From NCBI GenBank assembly GCA_038503035.1, contig JAVSML010001068.1:231591-295590 (forward strand): a stretch of DNA of 64,000 nt. The letters run 5' to 3'. Below are positions 10,564 to 22,953 of the stretch, one piece after another. This DNA is from Crocodylus rhombifer. Lineage: Eukaryota; Chordata; Crocodylia; Crocodylidae. The notes under the pieces were generated by a model. The model had not been told where the DNA came from. It ran no database searches and saw only the letters and a list, made by a program, of their open reading frames with translations. Numbering within the stretch: position 1 is the stretch's first letter; each line of letters begins with the position of its first letter. Position numbers and translations under genes: made by a program.

Positions 10564-11869
10564 GTGCGAAAAAAAATTCTGTATACAGAGTTGATAAATA
10601 TACTCCATAAAAACAAGAGAAGATGCCTATTCATAGAGAAAAGAATATCACCCAAAACATTCTAGGAACCAATCCATGATTTACTTGATAATGCAGTCTC
10701 ACAAATATATAAAGGCATTTAATGAATGGATTTAGCTGTCTGGTTTCAGGACCTTTTTAACCACTAAATATTTGCTAATAACTCACTGCTGGAAGAGATC
10801 ACATTGCCAATGTCATAAATCAAAGTCTCATTATGAAGAATATTTCCAATATGCTGCCCTTTATGTGAAATCAAAATCATTACCATACTTTCCTTGGACT
10901 AAATGTTGGCATTGAGCCATGGAACAGAAACACAGCCCAAATTAAATTTAAAAATTTATTGGGCTGCTAACTTTCTATTCAGAAGGACATCCATGATAGA
11001 CAGGGAGAGTGGGGTGACATCACCTAAGGCTCTGCTACAATTACATTCTTTTCAGCCAAGGGGGAAAAAAGGAAAAATAGAAAACAATGTTGATCACTCC
11101 TACTACTCAAACTTTCTCCCCCTAATTTTAATGCTGTGCTCATTAGATTTGGAGATAAAAGTAATATAATATTTGTACATGCCTAGGCTGATACCATCTG
11201 CCTGTTGGAAATGTTAGGAGAGAGCAATGCTGTCTTAGAACCACCCGGGGATAGGCATGATTTTCTCTGGTATTCCCTTTCTCCAGAGAACAGTATTCTG
11301 CCCTACATGTGTATTTAAGGGACATTTGTTCTTTCACCCTGAGTTTCACTTTCCTGGAGTGGACCAAAGATTTAACTACATCTCTCTTGCTTGCTCATTG
11401 GGATAGTGGACACATAGTCCTTACTTACTTGTCCACCCACTCCCTGTCTCAAAGGTCAAGGTTTTAAGGCCATGGGATAGGAGGCTTATCTGACCCAATT
11501 GTCTTATCCCAGCAATGGCAATATCTGAATTTCATCTCATTCCTGCCAGGGGAAAATGTTGGATGCCTATCAGACTTTTTTGAAACCTCAAAAATTTGAG
11601 CCATGAATTGAAATTCTTCTTAGGCTATGTCCTTGGAAAAATATTTTGGTATTTCTTTAATCTTAAAGGTGTAGATCCATGTGACAATTGAAAAAAAATG
11701 GTGGATGAGACCCTGGAGATGAGAGTGTTAGACAAAAACCATAGAAATATAGGAGACGCTATATTGAACTAAAGCTGTAGTCCCATATCCTAACCTCAAC
11801 AGTGACCAGTATTGGTTCCTTCACAAGAGAAAACCTTTGTTAGAGAAAGCATCCTTTTAATTTCTACAG
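10564..11869. other. Non-genic stretch
   Basis: AT-rich DNA, no gene recognised. Several scattered AATAAA-like hexamers without context. Confidence 0.5.
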
Positions 11870-12111
11870 GGGTGTAGGTTGTAGCCATGTTGGTCTAAGG
11901 ACATAGGCAGACAAGGTTCTCTGCGTGAATCTGATATCTTTTATTAGACCAACTTAAATAGTTGGAAAACAATTATTAAGCAAGCTTTCGGGTTCCTTCC
12001 TTAGCCTGACAAAGGGTTTTTGAACCCGAAAGCTTGCTTAATAATTGTTTTCCAACTATTTAAGTTGGTCTAATAAAAGATATCAGATTCACGCAAAGAA
12101 CCTTGTCTGCC
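11870..12111. mobile_element. Interspersed repeat present as an inverted (fold-back) duplication
   Basis: The unit with GTAGCCATGTTGGTCTAAGG, ATCTTTTATTAGACCAAC and AAGCTTTCGGGTTC is a repeat seen widely in reptile genomic and transcript sequence (from memory of the motif; family name not assigned). Arms 11906-11995 and 12022-12111 are reverse complements over 90 bp with one mismatch, around a 26-bp spacer that reads as the usual GTCAGGCTAAGGAAG end on the minus strand. The right-hand copy plus spacer is the standard unit read on the minus strand; the left arm is a second copy lacking the 26-bp end. Non-coding, possibly a fold-back MITE. Confidence 0.8.
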
Positions 12112-14591
12112 TTTTAATTTCTAAGCACTGGAGTTTTGCTTAGTATTTTAATGTCCCCTAAATATTTTTACCTGACAAAATATTTCAGTTTCTGTTCAGT
12201 GTTAGAAATAAGAAAAAGCATAGACAATTTCTGATTTTTTTGTTTGAAACTCCAAAATACCATATGCGGTAAGCTATATCCTTGATCACAGTATGCCTTA
12301 ATAGTCTCATGCTAATATTGTGTGCTCACCAAAGGCTTTTTTTTGTCTGAAAATAAGACAGGCCTTCAGGATCCCTTACTGTGCATTGCTGCCCTATGAT
12401 AATAAAATTCAGAGACAATAGCCTCTGGACTCAAGCATAATGTGCTTTAGATGGTTTGTGGATGTGTTAGTCAAATTGGCACTAAAGGTATTGCATGCCC
12501 AGATCTTGCTAGCTATGCGCCAGATTTGTTCAAGTATTTCACTTTATTTGCACAATCCTATTATTCTCATGCTTCACTCAAGCCATGATAAAAGCAGACA
12601 GTGATTCTTTAATGTCTTTAGAGCTTGAAGAACTGACAGAAGCAGGAGACTTGAAAACAATAGGAGGAGGTAAAGAAATAGTCCATGATGATTGCATGGC
12701 ATACTATTCATCTAGGGACACGAATGTTACTTTGCAGGTGAATACTGCACTACTGGCTCCAGTCCTGATCACATCATGAGAACCAATTTGTAGTCCTATG
12801 GGTTTTCACTGTACATTAGGAGATAATGTAAAAACCTGTTCAAACAGAAGCTTGGATGCAGAGTGCCTTTTGAGATAAATTCCAGTAGAGTGAACAAATG
12901 ATGTCTCTTTTTATCATGTTAAGTACAATAGATATGTCATCGCATTCAAGTATGTTCCTTCTTCATAAACCAGAACAAGAAAAATCCACTTTTTCTGTTG
13001 TCTCCTGGAAAGGGAATTGTTATACAACACAGGTCTTTGCATATCTGATGGCAAGATTCAATTTAGACTCGTTTGATTTTTTTTTATCTTTAGCAAATGT
13101 AATCCAAAGCCCCAAGGAAAATTGGTGAAATTGTTCCCATTAACTAGGTTGCGTTTTTTAGGGTTGTCTTTCTCTTGGACTCACCACTGAGTTTCTATGC
13201 ATCTGCAAACTGGAGGGAATAAATCTTGGGGAGCAGTATATGAAGGGAGTCTAAACCAGGACAGGAAGAGTGGCTCCAGGAAGTTTTTTCCTGGCACTGC
13301 AATGCTTCTACCACTATTTTAATCTGAGTCAATGCAGGTACATGTTTGTTTTGCCACATGGGAGGGGTTCCTGTACAATCTAGCTGGGTACCATATGCAG
13401 AGCACCTCCTTGAAGCTTGCCCTGTTTGCCAGTTTCAGGACTAGTATCCAGCACAGATAACAGAAAGTGAGGGCAATTATGTTTCATTTCCTGACCTAAG
13501 GAGCAATTGGTGAGGTGGCAATAATGTGTATGTTAGAGATGGACAACATAATATTTGTGAGGTATGCCGTTTTTTGCACCTTTACAACCTAGCAATAATG
13601 TCAACATTAGGAGAAGTTTAGTCCTAGGGCCAGACTTGAGTTTTATGGCATGTCCCTATTTCTAATCTGTGCCAAAACAAATTCACAGCTGTCTATCCCA
13701 TTCAATTTAAGAACACCTGTATCCACAATTTGGACAGTACGACTCAAAACTCTCATAATATTAACATTAACTTTTTTTAAAAGTTGCCTGTAGACAGCCC
13801 AAGCTTTTGTTCTTTACCCTAGCAGATCTTTATTCCTGATACTGAAACTGGACACGAGAGACCTATTTGACATTGTGATTAGTGAGGGATTAGCAAATTG
13901 GATTTCTCTTCTGATTAATTTTTAAGTATTAACACTACACAGTTTTAATGGTTTAATTTTTTTGTTTGTTTGCTATATGTCTACAACACATATATTTAAA
14001 AGGCTTTTTGCATTAGATATGAATTTCTGCATCATTTAACTTTCATTTTTGCTTGCTTATTACCAGTACTACAGCTTCTTTTTAACATTCCTTTACTTCT
14101 CCTATTCACCATAGTCATAGATTATATCTTTAAATGTTGTGTCAATAAAGAATATTTTTATTTCAGATGAACTTCTTTAATCTTACAGGATTCCAAAATC
14201 ATTCCCAAAGTGTATGTACAGTAATATCACTTCACCACTACTGGAATGCAGATTTTGGTATGATAAAATGCCAGAGCAGCTTAACAGAACCTGGCAAAGC
14301 TAACACAGGTTAGCACAGGAAATGCCACTGAATATCACATGTAATTGCAACTGGCAGGCAAACATAGGTAAGCAGAATACAATTATACATGTTGACATTT
14401 GAACCCACACAAATTGTGAGAAGTTTAGAGCAAGGCCAAAAATACTTTCCCCATTCCACAAAAAGATTCCAGTTTTCAAAAACATTCCTGAATTTGAATG
14501 GAACAACAACTTTCTAAGTATTTTGTGAAGAAACAGAGAAATACCCCAAAATAACAAGTGGTCTGTTCAAATGGATATTTAATTATTTCTA
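12112..14591. other. Non-genic stretch
   Basis: About 2.5 kb of AT-rich sequence. Open frames do not exceed 85 codons and show no domain. An AATAAA with a T-rich tail is present near 14146-14165, without an upstream gene. Confidence 0.55.
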
Positions 14592-14750
14592 AAATGTGAA
14601 GCCACCCCTGTGGAAGAGACAAGAAAGGGGCAGAACTCAGAATGCCAGTATCCTCGGGGTCAGAGAACTCACCTAGGATATGGAAGACTAGGCTCAAATG
14701 CCTTCTCCTCCCATTTGGAGGAGGGACTTGAACCTATAACTCATGTTGCA
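14592..14750. mobile_element. tRNA-SINE-like relic
   Basis: Contains AACTCACCTAGGATATGGAA followed by AGGCTCAAATGCC (box-B-like) and then GGGACTTGAACCTATAAC, a pattern shared with reptilian SINEs in which box-B-like motifs face each other around a short purine/pyrimidine hairpin (CTCCTCCCATTTGGAGGAG). Diverged, so orientation is left open. Confidence 0.45.
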
Positions 14751-15050
14751 GAGCAAGGGTGACCAACCTGTGGCACAGGTACCACACATGGCCAAGGTAG
14801 CCCCTTCCTGTGGCACATGGCAGACTAGGGAAGGGACAGGCATTTCAGCAGCAAATATGGCAGGAAGGAGAAAGTTAAGCAGCAAACTGGGCAGAAAGCA
14901 CAGGAAAAGAAGCAGAAAGCAGAGCAGCATATCAGGCAGCTGGCATAAGGCTGGGAGGAGAAACAGAGCTGCAGATCAGGCAGAGAAAGCAGACTGGAGC
15001 AACACTTGGGGAGGTTGCAAGGCTAATTTGTGGCATACTGTTCCAAAGAA
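14751..15050. mobile_element. Possible hAT-like non-autonomous element
   Basis: Begins AGAGCAAGGGTGACCAACCT then GTGGCACAGG, similar to hAT-family termini of the CAGGGGTNRCCAACCTGTGGCAC type. The interior is purine- and CAG/GCAG-rich, and the right side has TTTGTGGCATACTG. The 138-codon frame over it is compositional. No matching right terminus or target duplication. Confidence 0.3.
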
Positions 15051-16784
15051 AATCACTAATAATCTCCCTATTTTAGAGTTCTCTCTCTTGAATTTCAGCC
15101 GGAATGCCCTCCTGGATCTGACTTCTGTTTTGCCCCATCAAAACTATTTGCTCCCATGAAAAGCTTTGGTTTTGACAAATCAGCATGTTATGGCCAAAAC
15201 AAAAATGATCCAAAAATTCCCAGCTAGTACTAGCAAAGGGATCTTTATAAAGAAAAATGATTAAGATTTTTGTTTTACATTTCCTTAATGAGGAAGACCA
15301 GTCTCATGCAGCATCTCATAATAATAAGCTGGACTACTGACAAAAAGCGGAATGCTACCTACTAAAATCTCCAATTTGACTTCTGGTTTAATTGTGGATT
15401 ATCTTTGGAAATCTCCCATCCAAGTTCTGGGAGAGTACCAACTCATCTACATTTAATTATCAGGGGGAAACAGAAAAAGATGATAAAGTAATATGATCAG
15501 CAGGTTCCAAAGAGTACCATAAAAGGATTTGCCAATCCATGTGTGGAATACAAGTTTTGTTAATCAACATAACACTGAAAACTGTATCATTGAAATCCCA
15601 AAGTGTTGTATCCTTAAGCACATTAAGGATGTCTAAGCTGCTGCTGTTGTGTTGGACTGCTGTCTTTTTGGTATAATTCTTGCTTAGACCTAAAATAGTA
15701 CTTCAGAATCACAGTTTTCATTTAAAAAATGAATTTAAGTGTTCGGTATTGACTGTAGGGAAAACCTGAAAGCCTGAACTCAGGCAAGACTATATAAACT
15801 CCTTGATTCTGCAGCTGAACAATTTACCATTTTTACAAGGAAAGGTGGAGAACATGAAGCAGCTGTAGGAAAGTCCCAACAGTACAGGGAAAAAAAACAG
15901 ATACCTGACTTGTTCAAAATAGTAAATCCTGAAGCAAAAATCCTGATTTCTTGTAAAAATGCCAAATTGCACTGTTCTGTGGAGCAATGACCCACCCCTG
16001 AGGTAGGGACATGGGTTGACTATAAGTTCTAGGCCAAAAGAGGAAAAGGAAGTTCCAAGCCAAGCTCTATAGACTAACCCAAGACAGCCAAGGCTGAGGA
16101 AGTTGAGTCACTATGAAAAAAAAACACCTTATTCTTGAAAGTAGTGATCAATAAACTTTACATGAATAAGTATTTTCTCCAATAGCAAGAGCTGTTCATT
16201 TTTGTTGGAAGAGTGGAAGTGAAGAATAAACTCTATAATAAATGAAGGTTACTGTGAGATTTTTTAACCGTTGCTGTGGAACTTGGTTTTGTTGTGCTGG
16301 TGATCACAGGGGAGCTTATACTGAAAGTAGCTGAAGCTGGAAGTCAGAAACCCAGTGGTCTATGATAGCTCTTCTGCTCTAATTGCAGTCTTATGCCTTC
16401 TGTTAAATTCATGTACCTTGGAATCTGTTTCCATTCCCAAGGGCTTGATTTTCAATTGTTGTATCAAAAGAATTACCTGAAAACGCTACAGTAGACTCAA
16501 ACTGGGAGATAGGGTGACCTAGGGATTAAAAAGTGAGATTCAAAACTTGCTGATACCAATGAGCAAACATTTGGGACTCCCCAACGTTCACAAGAAGACC
16601 AGCAATGTGAACAAGGTTTTGATACAGATGATTCACCAGATATGTATCCAGCTTAGATCTGGTTGAACATTTTCTAATGATTTTTGGTTTTGGTCAGAAA
16701 ATGCCAATCCATTGAAACAATCTTTTAAAGGGAACATCCCAGTTTGATGAAACTTTCATTAGAAATGTGTTTGAGCTCCAGAAT
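15051..16784. other. Non-genic stretch
   Basis: No coding or repeat signature recognised. Confidence 0.5.
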
Positions 16785-16948
16785 GAAATGCCTGGTCAAA
16801 AGAGAAAGAAACAGATGATGTTCTACTGCTAAAGGCACCAGCTGAAAGACCCAAGCTCAGATCCTTGCATTGTCTGATTCAGAGTAAGCAACTGAACTCA
16901 GGCCTCCTATTTTTATGTGACCTAATCACTGAGCTATGGGGTCACTCA
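16785..16948 (-). mobile_element. tRNA-derived SINE relic
   Basis: Read on the minus strand, CCATAGCTCAGTGATTAGG near 16945 resembles an RNA polymerase III box A. It is followed by GGCCTGAGTTCAGTTGC (box-B-like, degenerate) and a body with GATCTGAGCTTGGGTC. Structure and spacing fit a tRNA-derived SINE; subfamily unknown. Confidence 0.55.
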
Positions 16949-18030
16949 CCTTCAATCAGCTGTTTTGGGGCATCTCGGTGGTATTTTTTTATGAAGAATG
17001 TTGACAGGTCTCTTCAGAGTCTCATCTCAATATAGAGCAAAAACAGATATAGAAACCATGAATTATGGGAACACATAACGGCAGCTTTCCAGCTGGTGCC
17101 AGTCCAGTGACTCACATGAATTATGTTTAGGTATAGGACAATCTCTATCAAAATGTTCCTATAAGAAACAATTACATTCTGTTTTTTGTTTGTGCTGCTG
17201 CTAATATTGTGAATCTAGACATTTATCACTTTCTTCCCTACAGTGCAAGTTTCTATAGGTCATTCACATATTTAGTTTAGTTAACGACCCTAGTAAATTA
17301 ATATTATACCTCCAGAGGCATATTCTACTTCAATATGATTTTATACGGCTTATTTTCAAGTGCTACAAAATGCGCCTATAGTCAGTAGACTTTGTACTGA
17401 ACCTCTCTTATTGGCATTAACATTTCTTGATGTGCCTTGACATCTTGACCTTGCCATCTTTTGCCTGATAATTTTCAACTTTTCTATCTTTCAGCCTTAA
17501 TTGTCTCTGCTCTAGGAGTTAGAAAGCATATCACCTCTTAGAGCACTTCAGGCAGAACTCACAAAACTGTCATTGTGTCACAATGGGGGTTTCAGCTGTT
17601 TTTCATTTGTTCTCAGATATAGTGAAATGTTTTCCAGAGGCAACATTTATTGTAATTATATAAAAATATAACTTATCTAATGGGGGGGGTGAGTAGTGAT
17701 GCACTGAACTAAATGTAAATACTGGTTATGTGGCTTCTCCCAAAAATAAAAATGCCCAATGATTAAGGCATATTTCTTTTTTATATGATCCAATCATAAT
17801 GCTAAGAACAATAAAAGGATGCACCAGATATTATTTTGTATTTAAAATACACTCACTCCATAGTACTGGAACTCCTTCAGAGTTCAATTATATGGATTCC
17901 AAGACTTGATTATGTATCTCCTAATTATTATTTGCAGATGTGCAAAATGACTCACTTGAAATTAAGAACTTAAACTTTACTTGTTTCCTGCAGTGCACAT
18001 AAGCTAAATGTGTAATTGAAGTTGGACTCA
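16949..18030. other. Non-genic stretch
   Basis: AT-rich sequence with a G run near 17683; no gene recognised. Confidence 0.5.
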
Positions 18031-18352
18031 AGGGTCATTTATACACTTGCTCTGGGAGTGAGGGGAAGGGGTGCTTTAACTAGAGCGGCTCTGAGAACCA
18101 CTCTAATTAAACCACCTGGAGCATCATGTGTATCAGTGTCCCTGCAATGAAAAATGGCAGCAGGGGTTCAACAAGCTTATTTAAAGCACCTCCGCTGCCA
18201 TTTTTTCAGTGCAGGGACATTGATACAGGTGATACTGCAGTCTGTTGGAGCATGGTAATGCCTACACTCCAGCAGACTAGATTAATTGAGTCTGCTCCGC
18301 CATGCTGTTATTACAGTGTTGGAACAGCCTTGCTGCACATGTATAGGCACCC
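18031..18352. mobile_element. Fold-back MITE-like element
   Basis: Left AGGGTCATTTATACACTTGC and the reverse complement of the right end, GGGTGCCTATACATGTGCAG, are imperfect terminal inverted repeats. The interior has a second inverted repeat: TGTATCAGTGTCCCTGCA is mirrored by TGCAGGGACATTGATACA (about 18128-18230), both flanking GGCAGC/GCTGCC cores. No coding capacity despite a 95-codon frame. Part of it recurs at 21815-21960. Confidence 0.6.
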
Positions 18353-19516
18353 AAAAGTCCCTCCACGCCACAACAACAGAGGATGTAGAATTTCAGCCTA
18401 CATTTTACTATGAAGTTTTATTCATTATTGAGACTGTTGAGTTTTGTCAAGATCTGAAGTTGCTTGGTCCCCAGATTGTGTGGGAGCAAACAAACATTCA
18501 AAGATGTGTGGTAGAAAGGAGGTAGAGAGGGAGACTGAGAAGAGCGTTGATAAGGACACAGAGGACCAAACAGGCAACAAATTTGCAATGAAAAGACAAC
18601 TGAATAGTATACACCTGTTTGGAAATTGAATGGTGATTGGAAGATGTGGGCCCTGTTACACGGTAATTTTGGGAATCTCTGGAGCTCTTAAACACTGAAT
18701 TGTCAACATTAACATGTGAAACAAGTTTTAAGCACTCATTATGCTGCTCAAAGTTACAATGCTCCAGGGCAGGATTATCTGTGATCTGTATTACCTAGCT
18801 CACGTTACACTAAGATGAGTAAGGTTTAGTAAGTCAAGTGAATATCTCAATTACTCCAGCAAGCAGCAAGCATTTCCCCTTCTGAGTTACTTTCTGTACA
18901 ACTGAATCTGTTCCTCTCAAAAAAACACCCTATCCATCCCTGCTCCCCAGCTAGCCTGGATCTTACCCACACCCCACTCCATACTTCCCAGCACCTCAGA
19001 TCCCCTCTCACCCCCTTCTCCCCATGATTATGTCTGTCCCAGGAAAGCAGGAAGGAAAGGTTAACCTGCCTGCCCAGCTGCCACCACTGCCACTGCTGAC
19101 TACTACCATTGTTAATCTTTGGGCAAGCTTAGCCTGAAGGAGAGCAACAGCCCAGCAGCCTTGGCAGTGGGGACCAGTCAGATCCCCAGGTTAACTCTTC
19201 CCTGCTTGGGACAGAGAGTGCAGGCAACCACAAGTAAGCAGAGTGCATAGGAGGATTAACACACAGGCCCATGGGGCCCAGGCCCAGGCCCAGGCCCCCC
19301 CTGGATGCCTGGGTTCCCTTGGGAAACAGCAGGTTTCCCCTTGCAGATGGGGCAGCATTTTAGCCTGCAAGGAGTCCTCCTTGGGGCTGCTAGGAGCAAG
19401 ACACAGCATGCATACATGTGGCCAGGAAAACAGCCAGGCAGCATGGACAGCAGCTCCTTGCAGGTCAGTCTAATGGGAGGAAAGGCAAGGGGGAGGGAAG
19501 AGGTATGGGGGGCAGA
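18353..19516. other. Non-genic stretch with a short GGCCCA run
   Basis: No gene recognised. A short (GGCCCA)n-type run lies near 19269-19295, within a GC-richer patch (19080-19500) that has frames on both strands and no domain. Confidence 0.5.
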
Positions 19517-21048
19517 TTCATAGATGCTAGGGTCAGAAGGGACCTCAGCAGATCATCGAGTCTGACTCCCTGCTGAGGCAGGAAAGAGTGCTGCGGTCAA
19601 ATGACCCCAGCCAGATGCCTATCCGGTCTTCTCTTAAAGACCCCAAGGTAGGGGAGAGCACCACCTCCCTTGGAAGCCCATTCCAAACTTTGGTCACCCT
19701 GTGAAGAAGTTTTTCCTGATATCTAGCCTAAATCTGCTCTCTGTCAGTTTGTGATCATTGTTCCTTGTTACCCCAAGAGGCGCCCTGGTGAACAGAGCAT
19801 CTCTGATCCCTTGCTGCATCCCCCTAATGAATCTATAGGCAGCCACAGGATCACCTCTCAGCCTTCTTTTGTGGAGGCTCAAGAGGTTCAGGTCCCCCAA
19901 TCTCTCTTCATAGAGCTTGTCCTGTAAGCCCCTAACCATATGGGTGGCCCTCTTCCGGACCATCTTGAGTCTATCAACATCCTTCTTGAAGTATGGCGCC
20001 AAAAACTGGACGCTGTACTCCAACTTTGGTCTGACCAATGCCACATAGAGGGGAAGTATCACCTTCTTGGATCTATTTGTCATGCATCTGCTGATGCATG
20101 ATAAAGTGCAGCTAGCTTTGCTGATGATTTCATCACACTGATGACTTGTGTTCATCTTGGAGTCCACTATGACTCCAAGATCCCTTTCCACTTCTGTGCT
20201 GCTGAGAGGGTCACTTCCCAGCCAGTAGATGTGCTGGATATTTTTGCACCCTAGGGACAGCACTCTGCACTTGTCCTTGTTGTACTGCATCCTATTGTGT
20301 ACTGCCCACTTTTCTAACCTGTCCAGGTCTGCCTGCAATTGTTCCCTACCCTCTGCAGTGTGTGCTACACCCCACAATTTAGTATCCTCCACAAATGTAG
20401 ACAAAGTACACTTCACACCCACATCCAAGTCACTGATGAAGATATTGAAGAGTACAGGTCCAAGGACCAAACCCTGCAGGACCCCACTACCCACATCCTT
20501 CCAGGTCGATACTGACCCATCTACTACCACTCTCTGGGTGTGACCACTAAGCCAATTTGCCACCCACTTGACCATGTAAACATCTATGTCACAGCCTCTT
20601 AATTTATTTATGAGAATAGGATAAGATACCATATTGAAGGCTTTGCTAAAGTCCAAGAAAATGATATCCACCTTTACTCTTGCATCTAAGCATTTTGTGA
20701 CCCTGTCATAACATGAAACCAAATTGGTTAGGCATGATCTACCTGCTACAAATCCATGCTGTTTGCCCTGCTGCATCATTTTTTCTGTTGGACTCCTACA
20801 GATATGATCCTTCATAATCTTTTCAAAGACCTTTCCAAGGATATAGGTGAGACTGATTGGCCTATAATTACTCAGATCCTCCTTTCTCAACTTCTTGAAA
20901 ATAGGGACCACATTGGCCCTCTTCCAGTACTCTGTGTCCTAACCCAAGTGCCATAAGCACTCAAACAGCTATGCCAGTGGTTCTGCTATAACACTCGCCA
21001 ATTCCCTCAGTACCTTCAGATGCAGCTCATCCAGGCCTGCTGACTTGG
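19517..21048 (-). pseudogene. CR1 LINE, reverse transcriptase ORF2 with a 405-codon open frame
   Basis: Minus-strand CR1 whose 3' end (TTCATAGATGCTAGGGTCAGAAGG on the plus strand, in part) lies at 19517. The frame 20911 down to 19694 runs uninterrupted through the RT domain: VPIFKKLRKEDLSNYRPISL (residues 2-21), a finger/palm FLDFSKAFN (85-93), LQG where PQG is usual (145-147), FVED where FADD is usual (173-176), then the post-RT LGVIVDSKMN and KKVILPLYVALVRPKLEY blocks. The first Asp of the YADD/FADD metal-binding pair is therefore Glu, and the SKAFD Asp is Asn. Both are RT core positions, so the product would probably be inactive despite the open frame. The frame ends in a frameshift just before the C-terminal AARAWN block, and homology continues in another frame to about 21048. 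Confidence 0.94.
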
Positions 21049-21814
21049 CTCCCATAGTGAGGGAGTGGAGAGGGGTAGGGGCTAGGGCTGGGGTTGTGGG
21101 ATCTGAGACTGGGGTTGGCAGCAGAATGGAGCCATGGGTGGCTCATCCAGGAGGTGCAGGAAGGGATGGGGGGGGTGACTCCCCACCACTGTGTGCATCC
21201 CCCCCAAGGAAGGCATGGTGGGCTGTGTCCCCCTATATTTGTGTGTGGGGCAAATATGGGCTGCTTGCTGTGGGCTCAGGACTCTCCATTCTGCTGCCTT
21301 TCCCTTGGGAGCCCCATGCTGGCTGCATGCCCCCCTGCCCACGCAGCAGCTGTGGAGGTGGTGAGTTGTGCCCCAAGGGGCATGCAGCCAGTGTGGGATT
21401 CCCAAGGCAAAAGCAGCAGAGTGGAGAGCCCCAAGTCCAGAGCAGGCAGCCTGCATCTGCCCTCTCCCCACTTGGCTCTTCTCTGGCCATAGTAGTGGGG
21501 AGGGCAGGACATAGGGCTACCCCACCCCCGGCTCAGCTGGGTCCATTCAGCCTACCTCATGGGGCATGGAGGCCTGACCTGCCCTTGGCAGCAGCAGCAC
21601 CCGGAGTGGAGGCAGCCCCTCCCCCCTGCTGAAAGTCTAGCTCCCAGGACCTGGTGCCTGGCTGTGTGGGAGGAGTGGTCCAGTTTCTCCAGGCCTGGAA
21701 TAGCTCCATGGCCCTGCCCTGGGCAGAGGGAGGGGATTGGGGACCCTAGCTCAGAGACCACGCAGCCAGGAAGGCTAACACCTTCCTCCTCAGCCCTGCT
21801 GGGCAGGCTCCTGA
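21049..21814. other. GC-rich stretch with overlapping frames on both strands
   Basis: Frames up to 195 codons occur on both strands. None has a recognisable domain; the overlap on opposite strands comes from GC richness and from the fold-back repeat at 21259-21451. Probably repeat-derived. Confidence 0.4.
21259..21451. repeat. Imperfect inverted repeat, about 75-bp arms
   Basis: The left arm has TCCATTCTGCTGCCTTTCCC and GGCTGCATGCCCC. The right arm carries GGGGCATGCAGCC and CAAAAGCAGCAGAGTGGA in mirrored order. The spacer is about 40 bp. Several mismatches indicate some age. Confidence 0.7.
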
Positions 21815-21960
21815 AGCTGCTTTTACATGTGCTCCAGGGGTGGAGGGAGGTGGCACTTCAATTAGAGTGGCTCTGAGAGCTGCTCACAGCATCTCATGTA
21901 TCAGCATCCCCATGCTTTAAAATGGTGGTGGTGGCACTTTTTGATACATTCATGTTTATA
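21815..21960. mobile_element. Partial copy of the 18031-18352 element
   Basis: Contains TTACATGTGCTCCAGGGGTG, TTAGAGTGGCTCTGAGAGC and CATCTCATGTATCAGCATCC. These follow the same order as TATACACTTGCTCTGG, TAGAGCGGCTCTGAGAACC and CATCATGTGTATCAGTGTCC at 18043-18142. Only the left half is recognisable. Confidence 0.6.
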
Positions 21961-22860
21961 ATCGGGTGTGGGGGTCCTCCAATTTTTTGTTTGCCTGGGG
22001 CCCCAATAAATCTTAATTCACCACCAGTGGAGCAGAGATGTGGGGGAGGAGGGCAGGGGCAACCTTGGGAGGCCCAGGGGACTGGGGGGTATTGGAGGAA
22101 GCACAGAATGAAAGGAGGGGGGATGCTTAGCTTTCAAGCCTCCAGCCCCCATTGGCCTGAAGTGTGACTACTCCAAACTTGAGCTAGCACTAACACCCAT
22201 CAACATTTGTGCAGCTCACAATGTAAGGCGTAACAAGATTCTTCATCTTAGTAAGCCAGGTGTGAACTTCTCAATTACCCAGCGAGCAAAAAGCATTTTC
22301 CCCTTCTGTGTTACTTTCTTTCATAACTGAATTTTCCCTCTGAAGAAATTTATAAAAGGACACCACCTTTATTAATTACCATTAGCTCCAATTCATGTGT
22401 TAATTATTATTATTATTGGTAGGGTGACAATATTTGCATCTTGGGAAGCATTGGATTTGCAGCTGAATATAAGGCTGTACCTTGTGGCTAGCAGAGCTGC
22501 TGGGCACAAGGCAAAATGATATATTAAAAATAACATTGCAAAATGCATAGGCAAGCAGTTTCTTGCAAATATGGAGTAGTGTTGCAAAGATAGTTCACTG
22601 TGTAAGGAGAACAAGATGCAGCTCACCAGCTATCATCAGGAGATAAAGCAGAAGCAAGACCTTGGAGATAAAGAAGGAGTCAGCAAGAAACTAGAAAGAA
22701 CCAGCAAATGACTGGAGGAAGCCGGGGTCAAAGTCTTGAGCATGTGCTTTTAGCAGAGAGGTATGTAAATTAATGAAATGCATAGGCAATTCCATGCTAA
22801 TGGATGGAACAGAAGGAGAGACGAAGGTGAAGTAAATGTTAATGAGCATGAACCAAGGTG

Positions 22861-22867
22861 TATAAAA
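22861..22867 (+). promoter_or_regulatory. TATA box of the LTR at 22417-23066
   Basis: TATAAAA in a position expected for the U3/R promoter, with a poly(A) signal 81 bp downstream. Confidence 0.6.
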
Positions 22868-22947
22868 TGTGAAAAGAACTAATGTTCAGTTCAGGTCCCC
22901 GGTTTGTTGGTTTTTTGGGACTTTTGTCCGAAGCTGTCTCCATTCTG

Positions 22948-22953
22948 AATAAA
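22948..22953 (+). promoter_or_regulatory. Poly(A) signal of the LTR
   Basis: AATAAA followed by GTGTTGTGAG and TGTGTGGTGG, a GT-rich downstream element as expected for retroviral R/U5 polyadenylation. Confidence 0.6.

Noticed and set aside
15780..15995. 71-codon minus-strand frame
   Set aside because: No domain, neighbouring promoter or splice site; expected by chance in AT-rich DNA.
16785..16948. Functional tRNA gene
   Set aside because: Box A is readable but box B is degenerate and no cloverleaf with an acceptor stem can be drawn; a SINE relic fits better.
21045..21632. 195-codon frame plus antisense frames
   Set aside because: Produced by a GC-rich inverted repeat; no recognisable motif and no splice or promoter context.
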